From Lachnospiraceae bacterium (GTDB lineage Bacteria; Bacillota; Clostridia; Lachnospirales; Lachnospiraceae), in the NCBI GenBank assembly GCA_021199405.1, contig JAJQID010000111.1, positions 1 through 9,085 on the forward strand: a DNA stretch of 9,085 nucleotides, read 5' to 3'. The notes under the pieces were generated by a model, which worked only from the letters and a program-made list of their open reading frames with translations, did no database searches and was not told where the DNA came from. Numbering within the stretch: position 1 is the first letter of the stretch; every line of letters begins with the position of its first letter. Positions 1-6,768 of this stretch are shown in pieces. The translations under genes and the position numbers were made by a program.

Positions 1-314
1 CTCAGCGCAAGAGAATAGATAAAAAATCCCAGCAAAAACAGGAGAGATACAACGCCGTTCACGGAAATTTCATACAGCACCGCGCCAAATACAGCCAGAA
101 TCAGCAGGTGTCCCGCCAGACAGAACCGGAATTTTTCACGCAGTCTGAAATACAGAAATGCAGGCGGCATCAGGCAAAGCAGTCCCCAGCGCCACATCTG
201 AGGGCCGCCTCCTCCTGCCACACCGATAGCCGTTACAGCCAGAGTAAAGAAAATCCAGTAATTCATCTCAGACGCCAGAACCGCTCTCACACTCTGAATC
301 GATCTGTCTTTCAT
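1..314 (-). CDS. Multi-pass membrane protein, N-terminal part (cut by window edge)
   Basis: An open frame begins at an ATG one base after the DUF58 stop and stays open for 104 codons to the window edge, so only the N-terminus is visible. A purine-rich ribosome binding site (AAGGAAAGG) lies 7 bases upstream, inside the end of the DUF58 gene. The protein begins MKDRSIQSVRAVL, then has about four hydrophobic stretches: roughly residues 19-35, 44-56, 66-83 and 87-104. The turns between the second and third are basic (RLREKFR). This looks like a polytopic inner-membrane domain. In related MoxR-DUF58 clusters, such as yeaC-yeaD-yebA of B. subtilis, the third gene encodes a membrane protein with several N-terminal helices and a transglutaminase-like domain further on. 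By position this may be its equivalent, but no transglutaminase motif is visible here. That a real gene starts here is likely; its family is a guess. Confidence 0.72.
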   Translation of the reverse strand, partial: MKDRSIQSVRAVLASEMNYWIFFTLAVTAIGVAGGGGPQMWRWGLLCLMPPAFLYFRLREKFRFCLAGHLLILAVFGAVLYEISVNGVVSLLFLLGFFIYSLAL

Positions 315-315
315 T

Positions 316-1449
316 TCAAGCCTTTCCTTCCTGCGTGTTCACCCATCTGACATGGGACATAACCCATTCCGGGAGAAGCGGTTTTTCCTGCCTCCACACC
401 GGATAAAACCAGACATATTCCTTTCCCATATCCTGATATTCCCGGACAAGCTTCAGCAGATCATCATAGGCATTGACGGAGACAAAGAATGTGATGGTGC
501 CGCCGCTTTCCTCCAGAAGCTTTTCCCGAAAGGCTTCCGTGAAATCCAGCCGGTCCTTTTTGGTGTCTATCCGCGCCAGCGCCCTGTAAATCTGATCCAT
601 CTGTCCGTTTCCGGCCCCCGCCTCGATCCCCACAGGTTCTCCGCTGATCACGTCCACGCCGTTTCCGTAAAGCGCCACCCGGATCCCCTGGGAAATAAAA
701 TAAGCAGACAGCGCAGCACAGATTCGAAAGCACATTTCCACCGCATCGTCCTTTTTTAAGATTCCCAGATCATCAATATTGAAAAAAATCCGGATGGTCT
801 GCAGCGCCGTATAATTGCGCTGATTGACCTTCAGCGAACCGGTTCTGGCCGTGGCCTTCCAGTTGACGCTTCTCATGGTGTCAAAGGGCTGATATTCCCG
901 GATGCCCCGGTACTCAAAGGGATCCTCGATAAGATGCTGCCTGGTCAGGATCTCACCGTTCAGCTGCTGGAGGGACTGCATAAACTCCTCGTCATAAAAA
1001 GGCTTCGGATACACATAAAGCCAGCTGTCCTCCTTCCGGCTCTCCGCCATATCCGTGGTCATCAGCAGATCCGTGCTCACCAGATCGATGCCCATGATTT
1101 TGTAGTATCCGCGCTTTTTTCCCGTGAAGGAGAGAATTCGCGTGATTCGTTCCCCTCCTCCGATCTGAAAGACGTCATTACGGTAAAAAAGATCGCTGAC
1201 ATTGGAGCCCTCAACATCGTCGAAGGCCAGATTCCTGTCGGTATGAAACTTCACCTTCAGCATGGACAAAGGCAGATGCTTTCGATTTTCAACGGTCTCC
1301 AGAAGCTCCCCGGTCTCGCCCTCAAAAATCTCCCGTTTTCTGAAGCTGATCTTCACGCCGAGATTCCTGTTCCAGAGCTTCTGATACAGTCTGACCTGAA
1401 GCGTATAGAGCAGCCAGGCCACAATCCCCACTGTCATCAGCCCGATCAT
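316..1449 (-). CDS. DUF58 domain protein, MoxR partner (YeaD-like)
   Basis: This 377-residue protein belongs to the DUF58 family. The family signature is clear in the middle: RGIREYQPFD at residues 181-190, then MRSVNWKATARTG at 192-204. A single hydrophobic segment lies at about residues 2-18; many relatives have two, so it is probably held in the membrane by one helix with the rest in the cytoplasm. A beta-rich region (about 30-150) precedes the signature. A von Willebrand A-like domain follows (about 215-360), and the usual metal-site DxSxS pattern is not evident there (NIDDLG at 224-229). Proteins of this family occur beside MoxR ATPases and are thought to be their targets or adaptors in envelope-related processes; the exact reaction is unknown. 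The start codon overlaps the MoxR stop (ATGA), with AGAGGA 9 bases upstream, so the two are probably translationally coupled. Confidence 0.93.
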   Translation of the reverse strand: MIGLMTVGIVAWLLYTLQVRLYQKLWNRNLGVKISFRKREIFEGETGELLETVENRKHLPLSMLKVKFHTDRNLAFDDVEGSNVSDLFYRNDVFQIGGGERITRILSFTGKKRGYYKIMGIDLVSTDLLMTTDMAESRKEDSWLYVYPKPFYDEEFMQSLQQLNGEILTRQHLIEDPFEYRGIREYQPFDTMRSVNWKATARTGSLKVNQRNYTALQTIRIFFNIDDLGILKKDDAVEMCFRICAALSAYFISQGIRVALYGNGVDVISGEPVGIEAGAGNGQMDQIYRALARIDTKKDRLDFTEAFREKLLEESGGTITFFVSVNAYDDLLKLVREYQDMGKEYVWFYPVWRQEKPLLPEWVMSHVRWVNTQEGKA

Positions 1450-2390
1450 GATGAAAAATCCTCTGTGGGCACCGGCACATTCTTTATAATATTCTCCACC
1501 AGCGTGCGTGTATCGTCTCCCTTGCCATAGCCATAATTAAGCACAATGCGGTGGGCCAGAACCGGCACTGCCACGGCCCGCACATCATCAGGCACCACAT
1601 AGCTTCTGTTGTCCAGCCAGGCGAATACCTTCACACAGCGCAAAAGCGCCAGGCTCCCTCTGGGGCTGACCCCCATCACCACATTGTCGCCCTCCCGGGT
1701 GGCGGCCACGATATTTACCATATATTCCCGCACACTTCGGTGCACATAGATCTGATTGGCCTCGGCCTTCGCCGCCGCCAGCTCCTCCAGCGTCAGCACT
1801 CTGTCCAGCTCCGCCAGAGGATCCTTTTCCATATAGCGGTCCAGAATATCCAGCTCCTCCTCCTTCGTGGGCAGACCCATGGAAAGCTTCATCATAAAAC
1901 GGTCCATCTGGGCCTCCGGCAGCGGGAAGGTGCCCGCCGTCTCCACCGGATTCTGGGTAGCGATGACAAAGAACGGATCCCCGGTTCTGTAGGTTTCTCC
2001 GTCAATAGTAACCTGCCGCTCCTCCATACACTCCAGAAGTCCCGCCTGGGTTCTGGGCGTGGCCCGGTTGATCTCGTCCGCCAGCAGAATATTGGTAAAA
2101 ACCGGACCCTTGCGCAGCACAAATTCATTCTGCTTCTGATCGTAAATATTCAGACCGGTGATATCCGAAGGAAGCAAATCCGGAGTAAACTGAATTCTGG
2201 CAAAATCCGCGTCCAGGGACTTCGCGATGGTCCTGGCCAGCCTGGTCTTTCCTGTGCCGGGGACATCCTCCAGCAACACATGGCCGTCCGCCAGAATGGC
2301 CGTCAGGAGAAGCTTCGCGGTCTCCTCCTTGCCGATAATCACCTTTTTCACGTTTTCAAGCAGCCGATCCGCCAGCTCTTTTCCTGTCAT
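1446..2390 (-). CDS. MoxR family AAA+ ATPase
   Basis: This 314-residue protein is a complete MoxR-type AAA+ ATPase, of usual length. Visible motifs in order are Walker A (PGTGKT, 44-49), Walker B (ILLADEINRA, 101-110, acidic pair D105-E106), sensor 1 (ATQNP, 144-148), the arginine-finger region (PEAQMDRF, 158-165) and sensor 2 (GVSPRG, 240-245). The C-terminal helical lid (about 195-310) is intact. MoxR proteins form ATP-driven rings that act like chaperones on partner proteins, often with a DUF58 or von Willebrand A protein encoded next door, as here. They are cytoplasmic but work with membrane partners. The ATG is preceded by a near-perfect ribosome binding site, the strongest in the window. 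The gene starts 40 bases after the transferase-like gene and overlaps the DUF58 gene by 4 bases. The precise substrate cannot be deduced. Confidence 0.96.
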   Translation of the reverse strand: MTGKELADRLLENVKKVIIGKEETAKLLLTAILADGHVLLEDVPGTGKTRLARTIAKSLDADFARIQFTPDLLPSDITGLNIYDQKQNEFVLRKGPVFTNILLADEINRATPRTQAGLLECMEERQVTIDGETYRTGDPFFVIATQNPVETAGTFPLPEAQMDRFMMKLSMGLPTKEEELDILDRYMEKDPLAELDRVLTLEELAAAKAEANQIYVHRSVREYMVNIVAATREGDNVVMGVSPRGSLALLRCVKVFAWLDNRSYVVPDDVRAVAVPVLAHRIVLNYGYGKGDDTRTLVENIIKNVPVPTEDFSS

Positions 2391-2396
2391 TTTGTG

Positions 2397-2404
2397 ACCT
2401 CCTT
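2397..2404 (-). promoter_or_regulatory. Strong ribosome binding site of the MoxR gene
   Basis: On the minus strand the sequence reads AAGGAGGT, matching the anti-Shine-Dalgarno core at all eight positions, with 6 bases before the ATG at 2390. It fixes the MoxR start. It is clearly stronger than the sites of the upstream genes, so the MoxR module may be translated more strongly than the housekeeping genes before it (inference). Confidence 0.85.
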
Positions 2405-2430
2405 ATTGATTTCTCCCCTCTGTTTGCCAT

Positions 2431-3189
2431 TCACAGCCCGGTTACGGCCTTTTGGATCCCGCATCGTAATTCCTTCTTAGCGCAGACCCACAGCGCATAT
2501 TCACCCGGCATGGGAATCCTTCGAAAAATGTATCTGCCTGAGCCTTCCGCCTCCTCAAGTTCTGCGTAGCAGACGTCAATTTTCCGGTCAATTCCACGGC
2601 CTGTACATTTCAGGTAGCTCTCCAGTCTGCAAAAGCTCTGATAATTTCCAATGGACTGATGAAGCACCCTTCTGGGCTCCTGAACATCGATTCCCACCTC
2701 AACATCGCCGATCACGAGCACTGCATAATTGCCGGAGTGAGACAAATTAAAATACGGATAATAAACAGGCGTCTTTTTCCAGGATGGCCGTCCTCTGTCG
2801 GAAATTTCATAACATATCCCGTCAGACAATGGGCGCCCTCTTTTCTTTTCCTCATCCTCAATTGTCTGTATTATAAAAGTAGGCGACAATATTTGCAAGC
2901 CATCGTTTCCACCCGGTACCTTCTCCTCCCCCTTTTTCTCATCTGACTCACTCCCGGCTGTTTTTTCTTCTGTGCAAAGAGCCTCCTCCCTCATATCCAT
3001 GCTTCCATCCATCTGCGCATATCCTGAAAGCAACAAAAGACCGGCGCCCACACGGCGCGCCCGGTCTTTCGCATTTCTGGCTTTCAGAGCCTTTTCTTTC
3101 CGTGCAGAATCCAGCAGATGAAGCGCTCTGACACAGAGGGCTGCCTCCTCCAGATCCCGGATATCCATCACGTAAAGTCTCAGATTCAT
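2431..3189 (-). CDS. 4'-phosphopantetheinyl transferase-like protein, atypical
   Basis: This 252-residue protein resembles Sfp-type phosphopantetheinyl transferases, which move phosphopantetheine from CoA to a serine of carrier proteins. Supporting motifs are a basic helix (DRARRVGAGLLLL, 42-54), RGRPSW (132-137), FNLSHSGNYAVL (147-158), VGIDVQ (165-170), ESYLKCTGRG (190-199) and a C-terminal YALWVCA (231-237). Several points are odd. Residues about 60-120 form a charged, low-complexity insert. Where Sfp has aspartate and glutamate (D107, E109), here there is D168 but Q170. Lysine before the catalytic glutamate (Sfp K150) is L189. The segment between these motifs is about 22 residues shorter than in Sfp. 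E190, K194 and H151 are kept. It may be a divergent enzyme or may have lost activity. The gene begins 12 bases after hisS with an AAGGAAG site touching the hisS stop. The family call is good; activity is uncertain. Confidence 0.82.
   Translation of the reverse strand: MNLRLYVMDIRDLEEAALCVRALHLLDSARKEKALKARNAKDRARRVGAGLLLLSGYAQMDGSMDMREEALCTEEKTAGSESDEKKGEEKVPGGNDGLQILSPTFIIQTIEDEEKKRGRPLSDGICYEISDRGRPSWKKTPVYYPYFNLSHSGNYAVLVIGDVEVGIDVQEPRRVLHQSIGNYQSFCRLESYLKCTGRGIDRKIDVCYAELEEAEGSGRYIFRRIPMPGEYALWVCAKKELRCGIQKAVTGL
2870..2898 (-). promoter_or_regulatory. Sigma-A-like promoter inside the transferase-like gene
   Basis: On the minus strand a -35-like TTGCAA (2898-2893, four of six consensus bases) is followed by a 17-base spacer and a perfect -10 TATAAT (2875-2870). 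The region is more AT-rich than its surroundings and lies in the part of the gene that encodes the poorly conserved insert (codons 98-107). Transcription would start near 2863 and read through the last part of this gene into MoxR and DUF58. It is predicted from sequence alone, and chance matches to such a pattern occur. Confidence 0.4.
3031..3069 (-). terminator. Terminator-like hairpin inside the transferase-like gene
   Basis: A perfect 9-base inverted repeat (AAAGACCGG at 3069-3061 and CCGGTCTTT at 3044-3036 on the minus strand) encloses a GC-rich loop. Three more pairs are possible with one bulged base. The right arm runs into a short T-rich tract (CTTTTGTTG), as in intrinsic terminators. 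It covers codons 41-52 of the transferase-like gene, which encode a basic helix conserved in the family, so coding constraint may explain part of the pattern. The T-tract is weak, so partial termination or attenuation is more plausible than a full stop. Confidence 0.3.
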
Positions 3190-3201
3190 TTTACAGCTTC
3201 C

Positions 3202-4461
3202 TTACTTCAATTTCTCTTTATAAAAATCCACAAATTCCGTGTATCCTTCCTTCATCAGGCTGTCCTTCTGGAATTTTCTGTTTTTATTCATCCGGACCAC
3301 TAGCACCTGAGTGCCGTCCTTTCGCACTTCCTGAGCCTGAGCGATGATCTGGCTCAGGCGTTCGCCCTCGACGCCCTTCTCAATCAGGTAAGCCACCTTT
3401 TGGGGCACTCCCGGCACCTGAAAGCTCCGCTCCATCAAAAGCAGGATAATACGCTCAAAGCCGATGGAAAAACCGCAGGCCGGCACATCATTGCCGGTAA
3501 ATTTTCCCACCATTTTGTCATATCTTCCGCCGCCTCCGCAGCTGCCTCCAAACTCCGGCATGGCAATTTCAAAGATGGTGCCGGTATAATAGCTCATGCC
3601 CCGCACCAGGGTAGGATCAAAGACAATCTCAAAGGTGTCCTCCTGCGTTGCCTTCACGCTGTCGATAATTTCCATAAAGGAAGCCATCACACTTTCCTCA
3701 AGAATGCCCGCCAGCTTCTCCGCAATATAAGCCGGTCCGTTGTCCGCTTCCGCGATCCGGGCGAAAAGCTCCATATATCTGTCGCAGGTCTCCTCCGGAT
3801 ATCCCAGATCCATCAGCTCACGCTTTACACCGTCTGAGCCGATCTTGTCCATCTTATCCAGAATGATGAACACCTGATCGTAATCCGCCTCCTCAAAGCC
3901 TGCATAAGAGGCCATGGCCTTTAAAATCTGCCGATCATTGATACGAATCTGGAAATTCCGAAAGCCCAGCTTACTCAATGTGGTGGTAGTCGCCAGAATC
4001 AGCTCGATCTCCGCCAGATTGCTGGGCTCCCCCAGAATGTCGATATCGCACTGCATAAACTGGCGGTATCTGCCCCGCTGAGGACGATCCGCTCTCCATA
4101 CGTTGCCAATCTGCAGCGCCTTAAAGGGACTTGGCAGGGAATTGGCATTATTGCTGTAAAACCGCACCAGCGGTACCGTCAGGTCATAGCGAAGTCCGCC
4201 GTCCACCAGGTCAGACTCACTTTGCGCGGTCTCCAGATTCAGCTTCTCCCCTCTTTTTAAAATTTTGAAAATCAGCTTCTCGTTCTCGCCGCCCTGTTTG
4301 CTGCTCAGATTGGCGATATTTTCCACACAGGGGGTCTCGATGGGGGTGAAGCCGAACTTTGCGTAGGTCTCCTTGATCACGCCTGTCACATAGTCCCGCA
4401 CCTGCATCTCCCCGGGCAGAATATCTCTCATGCCGGTGACCGGCTTTTTGTTCAGTGCCAT
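3202..4461 (-). CDS. hisS: Histidyl-tRNA synthetase
   Basis: This 419-residue class II aminoacyl-tRNA synthetase charges tRNA-His with histidine in the cytoplasm. Signatures in order are GMRDILPGE (10-18), the TVPLVRF segment (95-101), motif 2 (VWRADRPQRGRYRQF, 121-135), the histidine-specific motif LVRGMSYYTGTIFE (285-298), GGGRYD (311-316) and motif 3 (GFSIGFERI, 330-338). Motif 2 reads WRADRPQRGR with a following CDIDILGE, more like the archaeal/eukaryotic-style branch than the E. coli form. The histidine motif has MS where many enzymes have LD. The region after motif 3, the anticodon-binding domain, is only about 65-70 residues and looks short. The ATG lies inside the 3' end of hemZ (10-base overlap), with GAGGA about 9 bases upstream. 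In many Clostridia aspS follows hisS; here it does not. The identity is secure. Confidence 0.96.
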   Translation of the reverse strand: MALNKKPVTGMRDILPGEMQVRDYVTGVIKETYAKFGFTPIETPCVENIANLSSKQGGENEKLIFKILKRGEKLNLETAQSESDLVDGGLRYDLTVPLVRFYSNNANSLPSPFKALQIGNVWRADRPQRGRYRQFMQCDIDILGEPSNLAEIELILATTTTLSKLGFRNFQIRINDRQILKAMASYAGFEEADYDQVFIILDKMDKIGSDGVKRELMDLGYPEETCDRYMELFARIAEADNGPAYIAEKLAGILEESVMASFMEIIDSVKATQEDTFEIVFDPTLVRGMSYYTGTIFEIAMPEFGGSCGGGGRYDKMVGKFTGNDVPACGFSIGFERIILLLMERSFQVPGVPQKVAYLIEKGVEGERLSQIIAQAQEVRKDGTQVLVVRMNKNRKFQKDSLMKEGYTEFVDFYKEKLK

Positions 4462-5996
4462 AACAGTTTCCTCTTTCTCTCTATCATCTCATCGATCTCA
4501 TCCATGTACATGTCCACTTCCTTGACGCAGTCACAGCGCTCGATTCTCCCTCCCGGGAACACTGCCTTGGTGATGGTGCCCGCGCCCAGCGCCACGATGG
4601 TCTGAAGCTCCTCCATGATCAGGATATTGTAAATCCCATATTTTCCTTCTCCGGCATACCCCACATTTTCAAAGCTGCCGGTCATATTCTTCTGCCGGTA
4701 CAGATAGTAGGGCTTCATTCCCAGAGCGGCTGCCCCGGCGGCGGCGATGGCCATGGTCTCATCAGTATTTTTCAGGGTGGAGCGGTCATTTTGCTCGATC
4801 CACCTTGCCATCCGGCTGGCCTTTTTGATGGCCAGAGAATGGACGGTCAGGCTGTCCGGCGAAAGAGCCTTCACCTTTTCCAGAGTGTCAGCCACCGCCC
4901 CTTCATCCTCCCCGGGAAGCCCCAGTATCAGATCCATATTGATATTGTCAAATCCAAGGCTCCGGGCCAGATGATAGGCTGTAATCACCTGCTCCACGGT
5001 ATGCCTTCTGCCGATAAAATCCAGGGTCTCCTGCTGCATGGTCTGGGGATTGATGCTGATCCGTGTAACGCCGTGCTTTTTTAACACCTCCAGCTTCTCT
5101 TTTGTGATGGAATCCGCCCGTCCGGCCTCCACCGTAAACTCCTGCAGATGACTCAGATCCAGCCGCTCCTCCAGGGCCGTCAGCAGCCGATCCATCTGAA
5201 TGGGCTCCAGCGTAGTGGGCGTGCCTCCGCCAATGTAGACCGTGTCCAGGATTCGATCCCCATAAACCTCAGCCACAAAATCCAGTTCCCGGATCAGGCA
5301 ATTGATATATCGGTCCACCTTCTGCCGGAAGGAAACGATAGGAAAGGAGGTAAAAGAGCAGTACAGACAGGTCGTAGGGCAAAAGGGAATGCCGATATAA
5401 AGACTGTAGCCATTCTCGTAGTGCAGATGGCTTAAAATCCGCCTTTCCCCCTTCGCGATGTCCAGCGCCAGCTCCGCCTTGGCGTCGCTGACAAAATGCT
5501 TTTCTTTATAAAAATCCAGTATCTCTCTATCGCTCTCACCGGCCTCCAGTCTCTGCATGGCGATTTTGGTAGGACGGATTCCGATCAGATTGCCCCAGGG
5601 AAGCTTGCGGCCAGTGACCTGGCAAAGACAGCGATACAGCACAGATTTCAGGATATCCTTATATTCCGGGCCAAGGTAAGGTATCCCAATGGGTATTGCT
5701 TCCACGCTGACCACCGCGGTTTTCCCCTTCAGATCGTCCGCGGCTTCTCCTTCTTCTGAGTTTGGGGCATTTCCCAGCATCCTCCGCCCGTTTCCGCCTC
5801 CCGGCAGAGAAACCTGAATTTCCCGCTCCCCGAGCGTTATACTTCCCTGAAGCTCTGCCTGCTCACGGTAATTTCCTGCCTTCCACAAATCCGTCTCAGG
5901 CGTAATCACCTTCACCGTTTCTTCCGGATAAAAAGCCTTCACCAGAGAGTGAATGTCATATTGAAATTTTGCAATATTCAGTACAATTAAATACAT
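4452..5996 (-). CDS. hemZ: HemZ, oxygen-independent coproporphyrinogen dehydrogenase-like radical SAM protein
   Basis: With the start chosen here the protein has 514 residues, close to B. subtilis HemZ. The radical SAM cluster motif CPTTCLYC binds a 4Fe-4S cluster through C206, C210 and C213. It is followed by GGGTPT (256-261), a VEAGR segment (about 289-293), INPQTMQ (315-321) and LGLPGE (358-363). HemZ-type landmarks are PWGNLIGIRPTK (133-144), YLYRQKNMTGSFENVGYA (431-448) and LGAGTITK (470-477). The family converts coproporphyrinogen III to protoporphyrinogen without oxygen, but relatives include the heme chaperone HemW, and no other heme gene is visible here. Residues about 66-93 are a hydrophilic low-complexity insert. 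The frame is open to an ATG at 6041. I prefer the ATG at 5996 (MYLIVLN) because GGAGAG lies just upstream and the family N-terminus fits; 6011 is a third option. The 3' end overlaps hisS by 10 bases. Confidence 0.92.
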   Translation of the reverse strand: MYLIVLNIAKFQYDIHSLVKAFYPEETVKVITPETDLWKAGNYREQAELQGSITLGEREIQVSLPGGGNGRRMLGNAPNSEEGEAADDLKGKTAVVSVEAIPIGIPYLGPEYKDILKSVLYRCLCQVTGRKLPWGNLIGIRPTKIAMQRLEAGESDREILDFYKEKHFVSDAKAELALDIAKGERRILSHLHYENGYSLYIGIPFCPTTCLYCSFTSFPIVSFRQKVDRYINCLIRELDFVAEVYGDRILDTVYIGGGTPTTLEPIQMDRLLTALEERLDLSHLQEFTVEAGRADSITKEKLEVLKKHGVTRISINPQTMQQETLDFIGRRHTVEQVITAYHLARSLGFDNINMDLILGLPGEDEGAVADTLEKVKALSPDSLTVHSLAIKKASRMARWIEQNDRSTLKNTDETMAIAAAGAAALGMKPYYLYRQKNMTGSFENVGYAGEGKYGIYNILIMEELQTIVALGAGTITKAVFPGGRIERCDCVKEVDMYMDEIDEMIERKRKLLWH

Positions 5997-6044
5997 CTGT
6001 CTCTCCGACATTGACACAACCTTCGGAAATGGCATACACATTCG

Positions 6045-6692
6045 TTAAAAAAACGGATTATGCTCCTTCTCCCACCCGATGGTAGTAGAATCCCCATGTC
6101 CCGGATACACCTTCACCTCATCCGGCAGCACAAACAGTCTCTCCCTGACGCTCTTCACCAGCGCCGACATGGAACCCGTGGGAAAATCCGTGCGTCCCAC
6201 GCTCTCCGCAAACAGGGTATCTCCCGCAATCAGGATGCCGCTCTCCTCAAAATAAAAACAGCAGCTTCCCTCCGTGTGTCCCGGTGTGGCAATGACCTGG
6301 CACTCCATCCCCGCCGCGGAGAATTTCTCGCCGTCCTGCAAATATCCGTTCACCTTGACGGTACAGCCCACGCCGTTGCCGGCGCTTAAATTCAGCCCGC
6401 TGTCGCGCAGCAGTCTGTCCTCCCCGGCGTAAGCGTAAATCTTCGCACCGCTTCTGCCCCTCAGCTCCTGAGCTCCCAGGATATGATCAAAATGACCGTG
6501 AGTCAGTAAAATCGCTTCCACTTCAAATCCGTTTTTTCCAAGCGCCTGATAAATACCCGCGCCCTGATCCGCCGGATCTACAAAAATAACCGGAATCAGG
6601 CCGCTTTCCTTTTTCTGCTCCTCTTTATATAAAAAATAACAGTTGGTCTGGCACCAGCCCAGCACCATCCTTCCAATCTTAATTCCGCTCAT
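6045..6692 (-). CDS. MBL-fold metallo-hydrolase, glyoxalase II-like
   Basis: This 215-residue protein has all metal ligands of the metallo-beta-lactamase fold: THGHFDH at 64-70 (H65, H67, D69, H70), H139 in TPGHTEG, D158 in AGDTLF and H199 in YPGHGDS. The SVGRTDFPTGS stretch is typical of small hydroxyacyl-glutathione hydrolase-like (YcbL-type) proteins. It probably hydrolyses a thioester or similar small substrate in the cytoplasm with two metal ions; the substrate is unknown. The start at 6692 (MSGIKIGRM) matches the family N-terminus, with NCYFLY soon after, and has AAGGA 9 bases upstream. The frame is open further to a TTG at 6788 overlapping rel, but that 32-residue extension is polar, arginine-rich and unlike the family. 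In Clostridia this gene often lies between rel and hemZ, as here. Confidence 0.92.
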   Translation of the reverse strand: MSGIKIGRMVLGWCQTNCYFLYKEEQKKESGLIPVIFVDPADQGAGIYQALGKNGFEVEAILLTHGHFDHILGAQELRGRSGAKIYAYAGEDRLLRDSGLNLSAGNGVGCTVKVNGYLQDGEKFSAAGMECQVIATPGHTEGSCCFYFEESGILIAGDTLFAESVGRTDFPTGSMSALVKSVRERLFVLPDEVKVYPGHGDSTTIGWEKEHNPFF

Positions 6693-6768
6693 CCGTCCTT
6701 GTCCTTTCCGCGCCAGCCTCCGCTGAACTCTCCATTCTGCTAAACTCTGTCCATCCCCGCCGGATTTT

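Noticed and set aside
341..355. Short inverted repeat CCCAT/ATGGG near the DUF58 end
   Set aside because: It has only 5-base arms within coding sequence and no T-tract; such repeats are expected by chance.
2358..2430. 24-codon frame starting right after the transferase-like stop (TGAATG)
   Set aside because: It has no ribosome binding site, covers the MoxR ribosome binding site in another frame and encodes an unremarkable basic peptide.
2391..2430. Possible terminator or promoter between the transferase-like gene and MoxR
   Set aside because: The 40 bases hold only the ribosome binding site; no stem or -10/-35 pair is visible.
1551..2480. 309-codon open frame on the plus strand opposite MoxR
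   Set aside because: It lies wholly opposite a clear MoxR gene, is rich in His, Arg and Gln as expected of an antisense frame, and shows no recognisable motif.
6044..6075. T-run (TTTTTTT) at the end of the MBL-fold gene, as a possible terminator before hemZ
   Set aside because: No convincing GC-rich stem precedes it, and the T-run encodes the last residues and stop of the protein.
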